From contig NC_088308.1 in the NCBI RefSeq assembly GCF_910592395.1, positions 7,951,001 to 8,015,000 of the forward strand: DNA of 64,000 nucleotides. Direction: 5' to 3'. Positions 48,401 through 62,373 of the stretch are shown piece after piece (the first letter of the stretch is position 1; every line of letters begins with the position of its first letter). The notes under the pieces are model-generated. The model made no database searches and was not told where the DNA came from. It saw only the letters and a program-made list of their open reading frames with translations. A program made the translations under genes and the position numbers. The DNA comes from Lineus longissimus (Eukaryota > Nemertea > Pilidiophora > Heteronemertea > Lineidae).

Positions 48401-48624
48401 TTCGATGCCGGGCAACAGTTATAATTTGGATAGGCAATTGGTTAGTTTTCAGATGTCATGACGTCATGGTAAGTTTTGGCGTTTATTTGAATTTTGTGCT
48501 ACATCATCCACCGGTCTAAGATCGATGTGTGGGAGGATGGGTTAATATTCTTTCAGAATTATTGTTGTGCTGCCTGGATTCAGATTGCAGCACAAACTGG
48601 ACCTCTTTTTAACCTTAATACTTT
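45428..48624. other. Intergenic sequence
   Basis: Apart from the SINE-like element at 46026-46200 I see no gene. Short open frames at 47130-47342 and 47685-47897 lack any family signature. AT-rich DNA at 47900-48350 lies downstream of the minus-strand aminopeptidase gene. Confidence 0.45.
46026..46200 (+). mobile_element. tRNA-derived SINE-like element
   Basis: It has an A-box-like TGGTGTACAGCTGG (46039-46052), a tRNA-Gln-like anticodon arm (CGACTCTGAATCC, CTG at 46067-46069) and a B box GGTTCGACCC (46085-46094). These are followed by a non-tRNA body (TTTTGACTCTCATGCAGG). The acceptor stem does not pair, so it is not a functional tRNA gene but a SINE head or tRNA pseudogene. Confidence 0.65.
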
Positions 48625-49190
48625 ACTATTATACAATCCTTTATAAAATGACTATTTAAGTAAATGTTTAGTGTGGCCAAGTGCCGTTCCATTACAATTC
48701 CTGTTGTAAACATATACTGTACCAACTTATAATCCTTTATAAAATGACTATTTAAGTAAATGTTTGGTATCGCCCAGTGCCATTCCATTACAATTCTTGT
48801 TGTAAATACATACCAACTTATAATCCTTTATAAAATGACTATTTAAGTAAATGTTTGGTGTGGCCAAGTGCCATTCCATTACAATTCTAGTTGTAAATAC
48901 ATACCAACTTATTATCCTATATAAAATGACTATTTAAGTGAATGTTTGGTATGGCCCAGTGCCATTCCATTTCAATTCTTGCTGTAAATACATACCAACT
49001 TATAATCCTATATAAAATGACTATTTAAGTAAATGTTTGGTGTGGCCCAGTGTCATTCCATTTCAATTCTTGTTGTAAATACATACCAACTTATAATCCT
49101 TTATAAAATGACTATTTAAGTAAATGTTGGGTGTGGCCAAGTGCCAATCAATTACGATTCTTGTTGTAAATGCATATACTATACCAACTC
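48625..49190. repeat. 91-bp minisatellite, about 6 copies
   Basis: ACCAACTTATAATCC begins at 48723, 48814, 48905 and on at about 91-bp spacing, each followed by TATAAAATGACTATTTAAGT. The array ends about 100 bp from the aminopeptidase stop codon, so it may be part of that gene's 3' UTR. No closer polyadenylation signal is evident; a minus-strand AATAAA occurs near 48227. Confidence 0.95.
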
Positions 49191-49291
49191 ATATATTCTT
49201 GCAGTCGTTCACACTGATCAGTGAGGACATGGGTCGAAGCCATTGGCCAGACCTGAAACTAGAGCAAACAAACAAGTATATACAAAAATAA

Positions 49292-52200
49292 CTACTGAGT
49301 ATTCAACCAGTCTCTAATTGTAGATTCGTGAGTCTTTATCCAATAAATGTTACTGTTTATTTGTTCCAAAGCTTGTGCGCGTGCGCGTTCACCAGCTCCT
49401 GCATCCGGGTACTTTGCGAAGAAGTCTTCTGCCTGAAAATGGAGAAATTGCAGAATTTGTAACACGAAACTGCAAAAATTCCGTGATAATTGATAATACT
49501 AGTACATCGAATGTTAGTTTATTACAAAACAACAATGTAAGGGCTCTCTTTGAGGAAATCATGGAAGTCACAGGAACCTCCGTTTCGTTGTAACTGAGTT
49601 GTATTCATTAATAGTTAGCGGCATAATGCTGATGCCTTCCGTTTTGTCTGCCGGAGATGTACATATAGTTCAGCCTCGTCCCAGGTCGTTGCGCCTCCGC
49701 CAATTCCTGAAGCAAGGTAGAATTGTACGTGGACCGGAGCGATCGACCACCTAAATATCACGAGATCTCGCAGGGAAGCGCGTGGTTTTACCAGGCTGCA
49801 TATAGTTTTTAAAAGTGTGACCCGTTTTGGCCTGTACGTTCAACTGATTTTTTAAAAAAAACCCCAAAAAACTGTGTGCTGCATCTGCGGTAGTGAAGTG
49901 ACATCCCGCAGCTGCAATCAGTCCTTTTCTGAAATTCTGTCCCGAAACTCAAGTTTAATCCTTTGCTTACCTGTTTCAGTTGAAATTCGGTCGTGAAGTG
50001 TTCAATGATACGCGGAACCATGCGGCCGAAGTAACGGTTACCTAATCCAAATCTGAAAATATTTATACAATTCTATAATAGTTTGACAGTATTCATATGA
50101 ACCAAGCAAACCCTTTGGGACACAGTGGGTGATAAATAAAAATAAGTCAATGCTTTTGATAAAAACTTCACGTACATTGACACTAGGCATGTGTACCAAA
50201 CTGAAGAAATTTAATTCATTTCACCAATAGGGTTAGTTCTTGATATCATCCATTGATTGGGAAGAGAGCATTATCGGTGAGTTAGAGAATGACTCATTTT
50301 CTGTAGTCTAAATACATCACCAAATGAATAAAAGCACTCTGATGTTAACTGGGATCAGACAGGAAGGACGAGAGTGCCAATCCGAAATAGAGGAAGTCAT
50401 ATCACTTTTAAGCAACCGAACTAGCATCACGGAATGCAATGTGAAATGATCCTATCGTCAAGCTCATTTTTGGTCATACGGCGGTCGATGAGAAACAAAT
50501 GTGTTGAACGATTCTGTTGGTATGAACGCAAGCACTACATGGTCTCCATCTTTTAAAAGAGGGTGGAACAAATGCGTGATATCCGATGTCCAGGCCCGTT
50601 TGCTCAAAACACGTTTTGTCACAAATACGTTTATTTGCCCTTGCTGATTTAGGCCTAGCGTTCCCCATGAAAGCGGTTTCGCGGGGCGGGGGTCGATGAA
50701 ATCAAGATTTGCCCTGATACACCTAGTAAAACAATGGGAATCTAGCCTTCGGTGCGGGAATAGACCGTGTATTGGGCTGGGTCTGAATTCTTTTAACTGT
50801 GAGGTAAGGGGGCAAAATAATGCTGGCGTAAGTAGACCTTGAGGTAAAGTCTAATGGACTCAACTGAAAAATAAGACAACTGACGCTCAAGGAAACACTC
50901 ACCTTTTAGTGAGAGCCTCATAATTCTGTCGGACATAATCCCAGACTATTTCCATTCCTACCGGATTGTTGGTCATGTATGATATGACGGAGAAGAAATC
51001 TTGGTCTCTGATCTTAGCTGGATCAGATGCATAATCCAGAAACCTGAAGGAGAAACATTTTTTTTAGTAAATGGTCCTGCTATGACCTGTTAATGATGAA
51101 AGAAGATGCTATATCGATATATCCTTGCAATAATGCACTGGGTGAACCGTCAAAATAGCGCGGATTTCGAGAATAACCTCAATTCATGAATATACAAATC
51201 GCAGAAGATAGCAAAAATTAAAGGAAATTTTTATCTTACAAAAGTCGCCATTTGCAAAAAATAAGAGACACGAAAACATACTGCTTTTATTTATAGAATC
51301 TATGTCAGCAGAAGATTGGACATGAACTGAATCACTGAGCCAACACCGTTAATTATCCATTCACCGCGCTCCCAGAACCAAATAAACAAACAGCAAATCA
51401 CAGCAAAAAGTATATATGTACTTCCATTTGATGGCCGTCATTTCGGTAATGGCCGCCAATTTGCCCCCTAGCAAGCATATGAGCGAGGTTCGATCATCTC
51501 CGAACTCATGCATACACTCTTCGGGTCGGACGAAATATACATGTTGATCATCCTCACCTTTTCAACAACCATGTCTCACTGGTTGAGGCCATGCCATACA
51601 GGAGTTTAATCCTCTCTTGGGGTGAGGTTGTCGTGGTGAATTGATTCCACATGAAGTCCCATTCTTTACGGCCACCGGATTTCCTCATACCGTATTTATA
51701 TACCAACGAGCGGAGATTTGGATGGATTCTGGAATGATAAACAAAGTTTTTGAAAGCCTTATTTGCAACTTTCTCATCGAAGACACAATACTATGATATG
51801 TTCATTGCACCAATGGTATCTTCTGTGCCAGTAGCCGCAATACGACACTTAGGAACTTCGGTCCCGGATACACCGATGGTACAGTTGGTACATAACTGGC
51901 CAATCAGCTAATTGAATCAGCAAAGGACGTAAACCATGCATAACCAGGTGCGCAACGTCATTGCTAGCTCTGTTTAGCTGATTGGTCAGTTATGCGCAAA
52001 CCGTGCTTTCGTCATATCCGGGACCGAAGTTATTAAGTGTCGTATATGCGGAAGGAATCTGTCTGGTGGGTAGGAAATTTTGTTGAAATGTTTAGAAACG
52101 CCTCGTCCATCAGAGCGCATTGACCTGACTGGACTTCGTTGATGATAAATATACATATTTGATGCAGCCCATCTGGTGTGTTTTAAAGAAAGATGGATAT

Positions 52201-55200
52201 CTCGAGCTAAAAACCATTGAATTTAATCAAACTTTCCCTCGACATTATTTAAGTAGCCTTTTAAAGAGCCGACGAAATTTGGTTGAGATTGTACGCGGCA
52301 CTCTGGAGATGGGGGCGATTTTTTTTCAAACGTACATTCAATGAACGCGCGACATATTTCGGTGCTGGGCTCTCTATCTAGAACCAGAGTCAGAGAACGG
52401 CGTGTGCCTTACATACATTTCTCCTCGTTCCATCCACCCCTGCAACTTGGATTCAGCATTTGCTAGGCAAGATGGTTCGTCATGCGCGCACGACAGCGAG
52501 ATGATATCAGTTCGACTCAACCTGAAATGATCACAATTTAAAACAATCTGAAATAAGGACTAAGGGCGAGATATTTCCATTTCGCCAGAGAATGGGCATA
52601 CACACAATAATGTGGCTAATAGTAAATGCATTGGGACAACCAAGGTAAACGCTACACATTATAATCTTGGCAAGTATTCATCAGACACATGTGCACGGCA
52701 TTGAAAAGGCTGCACGTGGTTGTCGGTCCGTAACTCAATTTTCACAAAAACGGCATTTAATTGCACGCCTTCCACTGGGAAATGCACAAAGAATTAGCAT
52801 ACCCCATCATGTTTTATTCAAAAAATGCTTTAATTACTCCTAATTTCGCAACAGTATCAATTCAAATAACTTTGAATGGTTTACGTTTTCATGTTTGTAC
52901 ATCGCATTTGTACCCCTCCTGTCCACAATCCAAAACAGTGTAATTTTTCAATCACGCATGCAGCCTCAGTTTATTTGGCCGTTGTAGGCATACCGATTAT
53001 TGGGCATTCAATGATGCAGCAATTTATGCCTTGAGAGCCAGTTGATTCTACATGTAAATTCAAAGATGTAGATTCAAAGAAATATGTGAATCACTACAAA
53101 TCTGATGAAGACACTGTGGGCTGGGGTTACTTCGTTGAGACGAGTGGTGTCTTAAAACCATACAAAGCTATGTAGGTATGCCAGCTCAAAGAGGTATGTA
53201 CGTACATCACACTAAGATTTGCAAAGAGATGTGCATTACGTACTTTTCAAGATGAGTTCCCGTATTATTCCATCCGAGTCTTGTCATGGCGGGTTGCACC
53301 ATATTCACAACGAATGTCTGGAAAATGGACCCGAGAATGAGAGAATTAGTAAGTTTGAAATTACATGTATATGGTCTTAAATGACTGCCGCATACCCAGA
53401 ACCATAGACTGTTCTCGACACTGAGTAAATGACTAGTTCCACGAGAACGTTTCCAAGCTTTACCTGCCGCCGTGGCAAAATTAGACTCCGCTCTAGAGGT
53501 TATTTGGCACGCGCTGGTGCGGCTAGTGTCGAGTAAGTTAAATTTCAAATAGCCGCTGGAACCAAGTCTATACATGATACTACTTACGCCATCACTGAAG
53601 GCGAAAGTGGCAAGGGCGCCGACCAGCAGACAGGGGTTCGAAATGGCCCATGGACAATAGTCTACTCACCCGCCATTTACCGTAGGTATTAGTGAACTCG
53701 AGCATGTTGCGGATGTAAGACAGTCCATCTTTTGCCGTTGACCATGGAAGGTAATGCTCCTCGCTCTTCAGGTATTTGACCATGTTGAGAAGGGTACTCA
53801 TCGGGATCTCCTCAGCTGAGGCGAGGTTGAATGCATCATCGACCAGTCCTGACCGGTCGGCCACGCTAATGCTCTGAAACGAAATGTTTAGGTTTCGCAA
53901 TTTATCACAATAACGTAATATAGAAACGTTCCTTTAAACCGGGGTCATTCGTTCAAAATTTAAAAATTTAGATTTTTTTAACATTATTTTGATAACCAGT
54001 CCAAATAAATAAATACCAGTACGCACCGAACACAAATTTTAATGCCGTAGTATACTCTATCTGCCATATAAATACTAGGCACCCTACATAATGCCAAGTT
54101 TCATCACATTTGCGTGCATAATATATGCAGTAGCGCTATATGTTGTTAGTACCAGCGGAACACATACATGTATTAACAGTGTACGTGAGTGAACTAAACC
54201 ACGCATTTAAAGTGTTCTTCAACCGCTTTTGAAATCTCCTTCAGGATTTCTTTCTGCGGGCCGTAAAAAAAACATGATCTACATGTAGGACAGACAGAAT
54301 TGAGGCAGTACCTTTATTACTTTTTATAGAAATTCTACCATGAAGTTAAATCATAAGATAACATCACAAGATTAGTTTTATCAGCAGAGCAAATTTTGAT
54401 ATCATTGACGTCGTCGCGTTTATCAACACATGTCAAGTAGGTAACATGTCTGACAATAAGGCATAATAAATAGGTTATCACATTAGACTTGAGATGCACT
54501 TTTGGGCATATTTATAAAAGCAAGTGATAAAGACGTATAAACAATAATGTAACACATCGGTCTAATTTCTTGTATGGTTCATCGGTTGATAATGTTATCA
54601 TCAACATCGAAATACGCACCAGAGTATGTTTTATATGGTTTTTCCGCATGGTGCCTATATTGGCGAGCTCTGTTGGCAGACTTTTGTCAGTCTTTCGTTT
54701 GGGGAGGGTTTTTTTCATTTTCATAACCAATGTCAAATTTCTGTTTTTTAAAAACCTTCTTGGTTAAGTGTTATTTAAAATAATGTTCAACTACTGTACC
54801 TTATTTTAATTAGTGCAATCATAAGAAAGATTTTTGGTGGGTTCCTTCCAGCATAATATATATCTGGTTGTTTGGAACCGAGCGTTGTATGTTTCAAGGC
54901 ATATCACTTGTGGAAGCCAGAACCCTCAATTTTTTGAATCCTCGAAAAGTAGGGCTAGGGGGCTCTGGGAGAAATATTTTAGTCGTCCAGTTTTGAGACG
55001 ATCCCTTACCTGATGGGATGTCTCTAAAACATCTGAAAGTATTTTCCACTGCTTAGCCGGGTAGTTGACACGATAGAAAGCTGTTTGGTTGACATTAAAC
55101 TTGATCCATTCAGTGGATGAAGCGGGGTCGATCGGGGCATCAAATTCAATGTCTGGAATAACACAGCGATAAACATTGAGAGTGAAATACATTTTCTTCT

Positions 55201-58200
55201 GACCGAAATACTTTCTTTCATAACAAGACACACGTTTCCTGATTTCTTTCCAATGTTCATTCTAAACATCCTGTTTAAATCCGTGCGAATTTAACAACAG
55301 GCGGTAGTTTTCCTGTCAACAGAACACATGTTTCTCCAAGATTTATTTTTAAGACACAGTCGACATTGGAAACAAGTTTAAAACACTTTATAACCCACGG
55401 TTGAAAGGTGTCATATTTAACACCAGTGCACCTAAAACTTTTCAATATACTTTTCTTTATTTTCATATCAGTAAATACATTGATTTGGCTTCACAGTACT
55501 CCATACGTACATTCATCTCCTTCAATCCATTTTTGGCCAGTTACGCCTTTAGACGTCTCGTAAGTCAGAGGAACATACCATTTGTATCTGAGACAAAAAG
55601 AGCAAATTTATCGATCACCAACATTAAAGGGCATATAGATCACCAATAATATTATGTATTGTGGACTTAGTTGCCATATCATTGAAAACTATATAGTCAC
55701 CGATGCATCTTCACCTATCAAATGTCTTATCACCACGTTAACAAAACGGCGCCAGTTTAGCTTCTATTGTTCAACGTGATGTGACCAATCATATCCTATA
55801 TGTAAATATTCAAACTTAATTGTGCTTACAAAAGGCACTGATTTATTGAACAGAATTTAGATGTAAATTGAACCCAAATCAAAATTTAAATGAAAGAAAA
55901 TAATAGAGGTCAAAAATGCCAACCCAAATGGCGATGTATCCCCAGTCGTATTCGCGGATGGGTCCAGCAGAAATCGCTTCTGTGTCGCCCTGACCTTTGT
56001 CGATGAGGGGAAGGAAATGGTCACCACGGGAAATCCCATCTGACGGGTCCATGTATCCATGATGGTCTTCACGGCGGGGCGGCCAGAGTTGCCAGGGGCC
56101 TGGAAAAGAACAATTGCGGGTGTAAGTAGGAGAAGGCGCAGTAACCGGAAGTACATAATAAAAAGGAAAATTTTGGGGCATTTCGAAGGAATGGCACTGT
56201 AAATGTGCGCTGTAAATATATCGCATTTGCACCTGCAGCCATGCAAAGAGGTTTTATTCGGGCTGTGTAGGCCGTACCATGTATATCATTGAGACATGTC
56301 CTTATTTCAGCTCACCTTTTGGAGTTCTGCCCAAAGGTCGTCCGTCTTCGCATTTCCATATTCAAATCGCTTCAGATATGTCTGGAAGATAACCTTGGAA
56401 TGTGACTGTCATTTCTTGCCTTTGGCGTATAAACAAAACAGTCGCATTTGGTTGAAATAATATTGAATTAAGCGAATTGCATGTGACTACGTGTTATACA
56501 TCAAATCTTTGTGGTACACGTACATCAGTATGCTTAAAAGTTTTAACCATGGAGAGTGGAGGGGGAACATAATATTGGCCTGCAAACATTATCCAAAGCG
56601 TTTGGAGAATCTACATTGCAATATGACCGTTATAAGTCCTTATACCTGCAGTAGAATTCTGAGATGAAGATACAAGGCTGGTTCTGAATGTTTAATTCAA
56701 GCTAAATATCATGCCACAAGGTCATTTGATGCCATGAAGCATTTTTTATTCTCTTTTGTCAAACAAGGCGTTGGCGACACCAACTGGTCCAATGGTCATA
56801 ACTTTATTTTCCGTTGCGGTCTTTGTTTACAATTCGTTGTGATTAATTTACCGGTATCAGATCGGTGAAACTAGAGTATAACTATGCAATGTAAGTAGTA
56901 AGGAGCTATAACATGTATCACACGGAATTGCGGTATGATCTAAAGTTCATCATCAGCCACATAAGGTATGTGTATGCCACCGACGTATGTGTCGCTGTCA
57001 AAGGCATTACCATGCTTCGGGAATCAAATGTAGCAAAATTATAAAACATTCACTGATTGGACGATAAAGTATTTCTTTCAAAAGCCAAGGTGGCACCTTT
57101 TGGACACATGGATTAACACGATGATTAAGTCGAAGCAACATCTAACAGGAATCTTTCGCTACAACTGCCTCATAGCACGGACTCCTTTCGGGTAAAAACT
57201 TAGATGACAGTAATAGTCTGACGTTTTTATACAAGCGTACATGTCATGTACAGGGACTGGAAATCATAACATATTATTTTCTATTTTACCTGAATACCAT
57301 AGTAAAAGTCTTCTTCAGACATGATGTAGTCCAACATTCGTATAACTGATGCTCCCTGAATGATAAAAAATAAACCGCGTGAGAATTACATGCATGACAT
57401 AGTATGGGGCGGGCTACATGTAAGATTTTTATCAGATTCTTGTAAGAATTTTACTATACATGCACATGCCTGAATACGTAACTGAGTAAGATTTGAAATA
57501 AAAATCTTTATAGAATCTTAAAAAAACTACGGTATGATACTGACAACAGTTATCAACCGTCTTCACACTTAGAGCGGATTTTCGTCTTGAAAAGTCTTAA
57601 TTCCGGAGTCCTTCCACACAAAAGCTGTATTGCAGTTATGTTTTCGAATGATGTCCAAATTGATAAGACAAATTAAACTCCCGGTTGCCGTCAATACATA
57701 CGATGGTTTAAACCAAACAGAACACTGAATATATCAATGAAAAAAGAATGATAGTGCATACATGGTGGTTTTGTGATATCCTGCGTGTAAAAATATCAAA
57801 ATCTTTCTACATCTTCACTTCCACATTGTACTTATGTTTCCGTTTATTATTTCATTATTTCATATCTCACCTTACTATATGAAATGCTGTCAAAGACTTC
57901 CGTAATCTGGTCAGGGCTATCCACCGGCACTACGATGGGATGGGAAGTCAAGCTGGAGTCTTTGATCATTACTGGTTGCATATCAGTTGTCAGGAACTGC
58001 TCGCCCTAGAATCATATAAAGAAAATTATACTTGGTATAGTTCACTGTTGCACAGGCCGAAATGTCAGTTAAACGGTCTGCTAATGGTGACTCCTGTCAG
58101 AAGGTATGCCTTCGAAATATAGGCCTTAAAGCCTGAGCTGATACGTAAAAACTTCATCAAGTGCCCACCAACGGCCGGCATCAAGCGAATATTGCAAAGT

Positions 58201-61200
58201 ACGCTGTTACCCTGGGCATCTTCAGAGGTCTCCAACTTTCTGCTGCAAGCCGCTCGATCAAATGCCCACCAACGACCTGCTTTACCTGAAGCCTGCCCAG
58301 TACGCTTTCACCTTGGGCTGCTTTCGAGGCCTCCAGCTGTCTGCTGCGATCCTTCCAAACAGCCGCCGACGGCACTAAACACCTCGTGATCACTGGCAAG
58401 ACTTCAGAAGGCTAACCAACCTACCATGTCCCAGCCTGGTTCGACTTCCATGACACCCTTGTATTCCATATAACTGGCGAATCCTTCATTCAGCCAAAGG
58501 TCGTCCCACCAATCCATTGTCACGATGTTGCCGAACCACTGAAACGGTGATGGTTGCAAAGTTAAAACGAAATTTCTCTGAACTGCGGATTGGCAAATCG
58601 GACCCTGAGATTCAAGGCCATGTTTTATTTGTTCTTTCGTAAAATTAAGACACTTAATTTTCCGATAAGTATACACATAGGATAGAAATTTAGACTTCGT
58701 TGTCCACAACGATACTCCAGGTCAATTAACATCGACAAGTTGGCTTATTTGGTTAATTAACTGCGGCAATGTATACGATGGTATTTCTAAATTAGATCGC
58801 AGGTCGGTGCGAACACCGATTCGTGTCGCATGCCTCCGCGATGACCACCGCGACCGAGTGATTTCTGTTACATGCGGGATATCCGATCCTGATCGCAGGT
58901 GGCAGCGATTTTAATCGCTCGTGTGCGGGGCGCTTTAGTTATTCTTTTTATCATATATAACCCTAGAAGGTGACACCTGATAACCCTAGAGTATTTCTTG
59001 AATCTTGGTGAGTATCGCCAGACTATTGAAAACAGCAAAGAAAAAAAACACTCCGTCATTTCCAGGTTAGACCCCTTGGCTCCCGGAATATACCTGATGA
59101 GCCAATTCGTGGGCAATGACGGATGCCACACGCTGTTTGTTTCCTTGACTTGCTTGCGCCTCGTCGTAGAGGATGTTGGTCTCCCTGTAGGTGATCAGGC
59201 CCCAATGTTCCATCGCGCCCGACACGAAATCTGGGATGGCGATCATATCTGAGAAAAAAGAAAGTTCAACAGGTTCATTAGAAGGTGGTCCCGGCATCTT
59301 TGAAAAAATAAGAAAACGGATAAATATGAGTAATGAGCATGATGAGTACATGTAAAGGTAACATTCTCGCATTCACTCCACTCAAACAAAGCCAGGTAAC
59401 AGTGTTTGTCAGTTCGTCCGATTCCTGCCACTATTGTCGGCATTTCTCCTAATTATGATATGCTTCTTATCATCTGTACGTTTCCTCCCGGGCAAATGAA
59501 CCATCGCAAAATATCAGGGCGATTTACGACGAGTATGTCGGTTTATTAAGCTTATGCATATCGTTCGGTTGTTTTGGCAGAAAGGTACAATTTGATTGAA
59601 ATGGCTCTTACTGAATTATCACAGCCTGGCTTATTACGTTGTACCATGCGCCTCTTCAATTAAAGATCACCAATTGCGCATTCCGGAAATGACACCATAG
59701 TACATGGTCACATGGAAACCTTACCAAGAGCAAGGAACGGCGAAGTACGAAGTTCATGCGGCAGTTTTTAAAGATTTCCCTGATTCTTCGTGCATGATGA
59801 AAGGCGAAGTACCAGCGCGAGTGTCGCGTATTCGCGCATGACTTGATGACACCACACAGACCTTAGCACTTTGTACTTCGTCCTTTGTAAGGGCCTATTA
59901 ATTCGTTGCAGCCACCAGGAATGTTTATACTTTTTAAAGCATTGGCTTACGGAATGGAATACACTTTCACGCGATTTTAGTGCTGCCCATCATGGGTTCA
60001 CCCATGTATATAACATGAGCAGGTTGCAGACTCGGGAAACATTCCTTGGGGTCACTGAATACCTTTTCGACATATCACTTACTAATTATACCGGAAGGTT
60101 GGCGTCAACGGTGTTAGCCCTTCTCGCTATATTCATGTTTCTTGTTTCAAACGTAACACGATACCACTGTACAAATTAAAAGCTCACCATGAAAGGTTTC
60201 TTTCACATAAATGATATTAAAGAGAGTATTTCACGTCCAATGCATCTGTGCTGATGGACTGGAGGCCAGAATCAGTCGGACGCAAGGGAGGATGCAGCAC
60301 AAGATGGATGGACGCAGTGACAAGAGATGCTGAGTCAGCAGGTGCAGGAAGGAATGTACTGAGCACAGCTGCCCAAGACTGCCGAGAGCGGAGACGTGTC
60401 CTTGCCCAACTAACGTAGGCAAACACGTCATGTTGCCGCAGTGACTGAGTGAGTGAGCATCTGTTCGCCGAAAGCAGCGTAGAAAATGGACGAAGACATT
60501 GAATGCTGAATCGCTTTTCTCTGCAGCGTGGGTATAGGAATATAAGGGAGTGATAAGCTATAATGACATTTTGCCTATTACAACTCAGACCAATGACATT
60601 TCGTATGTTTCAACAAAGACCAATAACATTTCACCCATTTCAGCAAAGACCAATGACACTTCGCCTATTTCAATCAAGACCAATGATATACCGTATTATT
60701 GCGCCTATTTCAACCCAGACGAATACATGGTTGTCTTGCAATTCAGTTTTAAAATTGACTCTACCTTGTTTCGGCAGTGGGTAGGAAGAATTGAAAACAA
60801 TTTCATAGAGATCGAACACTTTACTGCCTGTCGTGAGGGCGTAGTCAACCTGGTCAATTTTGTCTGGTGTGGCGTAGACACGGAACTGGAAATATCAAAT
60901 GAGAGATGTGAATTTTAAATAGTGAGTTTTCGCACCGGTCTCATTGTTCGATATCGTGATCAGGAGCTCGAACAATGGGATGGGTGTTCGCGTTGGCATT
61001 TCGTTTTTTTTGTAAAAACTCCCTGATCTTGTCACCTCAGTGCGCTTACCAAAGAGAGGTAACTTTATCGTATTTAGGTCACTTCCGATCTGCCATAAAT
61101 GGAAATTGAAGATTGGTCATTCATGTACTCTCAAGCACATCAGTAGACAGTCATCACTGCACCAAAGAAAGAGTTTAAGACTTGAAGCTAGTAAAGCGTT

Positions 61201-62373
61201 TGCTAAGATTAAAGTGCAAACGTTACCTCGGCTTGGTGAGTTTCTGGAAACAAAACGAATCTAGTTGGAGTTGCCTCAATTTTTATATCATTAAAAATGT
61301 TTACCTCGGTTCCACGCTTTGTTGTGACGTTCTTGTATTCAAAGTCACAGACGATGAAGCAAGCCAGGTATGTGCTCATCGGGACAGAGCGCTCGAATTT
61401 GCTCACTACGAGGCCATCGGAACGGGTGGTGCTCGTCTGCAAGAAAATAGACAGTAGATACTTTCGTCACCAAATCTTATTTCAACATTTTGAATTATCG
61501 TTTTGTGCTCTATGTTTGCCTGAAATAAACTTCATGCAAAAGCATTATTCAAGCATCTGATTGATTCCATAAAAGTTTTTCTCAGTGTATCGAGAATCTC
61601 GATTTGTTTATTACAGAGACAGTGACCAACAATGACTTTCGTGAAATCGAATAGAAATTCATAAGCCGGAGAATTCACTTGTCGCCATATAAATTAGGAC
61701 ACAGTCGGTTTCTTTCGACGGTTTTGTCTTTAGTTACTGTTATATACATGCAATTAAATTGACGCGAAGTATCAATTCGGGCGAACACAGTGGCTAGTCT
61801 CATCCTAGAAGAGGATCTTAGAAGAATCATGCAGTCATCCCCAGTAAGATGTATACATCTATCGAAACGGGAATCCCAACATCGGCACGGGCACAAGAAA
61901 TCAAATAGTAGAGTAGCCCTGTGCCGTATGTTTGAATTAAGTATATTCCTTCGGTAATGAGACGAAGTTGATGTTTGAGAGTGCGCCCCTGATGCAATCG
62001 CTCCATGGAAAAGCGTGGTTGTTCACGGTGTTTTGGTATAATTGGCGACCAACTAAGACTGGCATGTGATGAAGATGGCGGATATTAGGGAGTTTTCGCA
62101 AATCCTCGAAACGACAACGTGAACGCCAGTCCCTTTGTTCGACCTGCCGATAATCATGTTGAACAATGGAATAGGCCTTCACGTTGACGTTTCTGGGGCT
62201 TTGCGGAAACTCGTCCCTATTGGTGCCCTACCTGAATTGGCATGTTTGAGAGTGCGATGTAATCGCTCCTATGGACGAGGGTGGTCGTGTACGGTGCTTT
62301 GATATTAGGCTCATCAAAACAAGGAAAGGCTTTTCGGGCATCGACGGGTTCGAATTTGGACGTGGCCAGATAT
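49292..62373 (-). CDS. M1 family aminopeptidase N-like (5' partial)
   Basis: 18 exons, all in phase, give 747 residues plus a stop. In order: 62232-62373, 61305-61436, 60765-60885, 59094-59248, 58425-58538, 57871-58005, 57290-57355, 56316-56381, 55924-56099, 55511-55587, 55010-55152, 53670-53873, 53244-53317, 52417-52521, 51558-51728, 50903-51043, 49971-50052 and 49292-49432. Landmarks: [12 protein letters not shown]; the exopeptidase motif as GAMEH (59 kb); zinc site HELAHQ (59 kb) plus [12 protein letters not shown] (58 kb), giving HExxH-x18-E; the catalytic Tyr region [17 protein letters not shown]-terminal ERAP1-like helical domain follows ([10 protein letters not shown] ... [12 protein letters not shown] ... 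FGRMVP). It lacks the first ~200 residues, where these enzymes carry a cytosolic tail and membrane anchor. It should remove N-terminal amino acids from peptides at the cell surface. The Asn-to-His change in GAMEN is unusual. Confidence 0.96.
50620..50810 (+). repeat. Dispersed ~200-bp repeat, copy 3
   Basis: Same family and orientation as 34430-34640 and 40700-40930, here inside an aminopeptidase intron. It contains CGTTTATTTGCCCTTGC, ATCAAGATTTGCCCTGATAC, CAATGGGAATCTAGCCT and CTGAATTCTTTTAACTG. Confidence 0.7.
60235..60420 (+). mobile_element. LINE C-terminal remnant in aminopeptidase intron
   Basis: One plus-strand frame encodes a peptide with [15 protein letters not shown], then [14 protein letters not shown] and a stop. 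This matches the layout of the end of non-LTR retrotransposon polyproteins (RWxDxVxxD ... DRxxWR). It is short, lacks the reverse transcriptase and is antisense to the host gene. It is different in sequence from the remnant at 44.9 kb. Confidence 0.6.
60556..60720. repeat. 30-bp tandem repeat, about 5 copies
   Basis: ACCAATGACATTTCGTATGT-type units of 30 bp (ACCAATgAcA TTTCrccyaT TTCAaCaAAG) repeat from about 60585 to 60715, ending about 50 bp from an aminopeptidase exon. The unit is a multiple of three, so an open frame runs over it, but it is intronic. Confidence 0.85.
61960..62040 (-). pseudogene. Decayed duplicate of an aminopeptidase exon
   Basis: On the minus strand this reads CACCGTGAACAACCACGC, then CCATGGAGCGATTGCATC and GCACTCTCAAACAT. 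The real exon at 62232-62373 has CACCGTACACGACCACCC, CCATAGGAGCGATTACATC and GCACTCTCAAACAT at the same spacing. The copy has a small insertion and no intact donor, so it is a fossil exon located about 270 bp downstream of its parent in the same gene. Confidence 0.7.
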
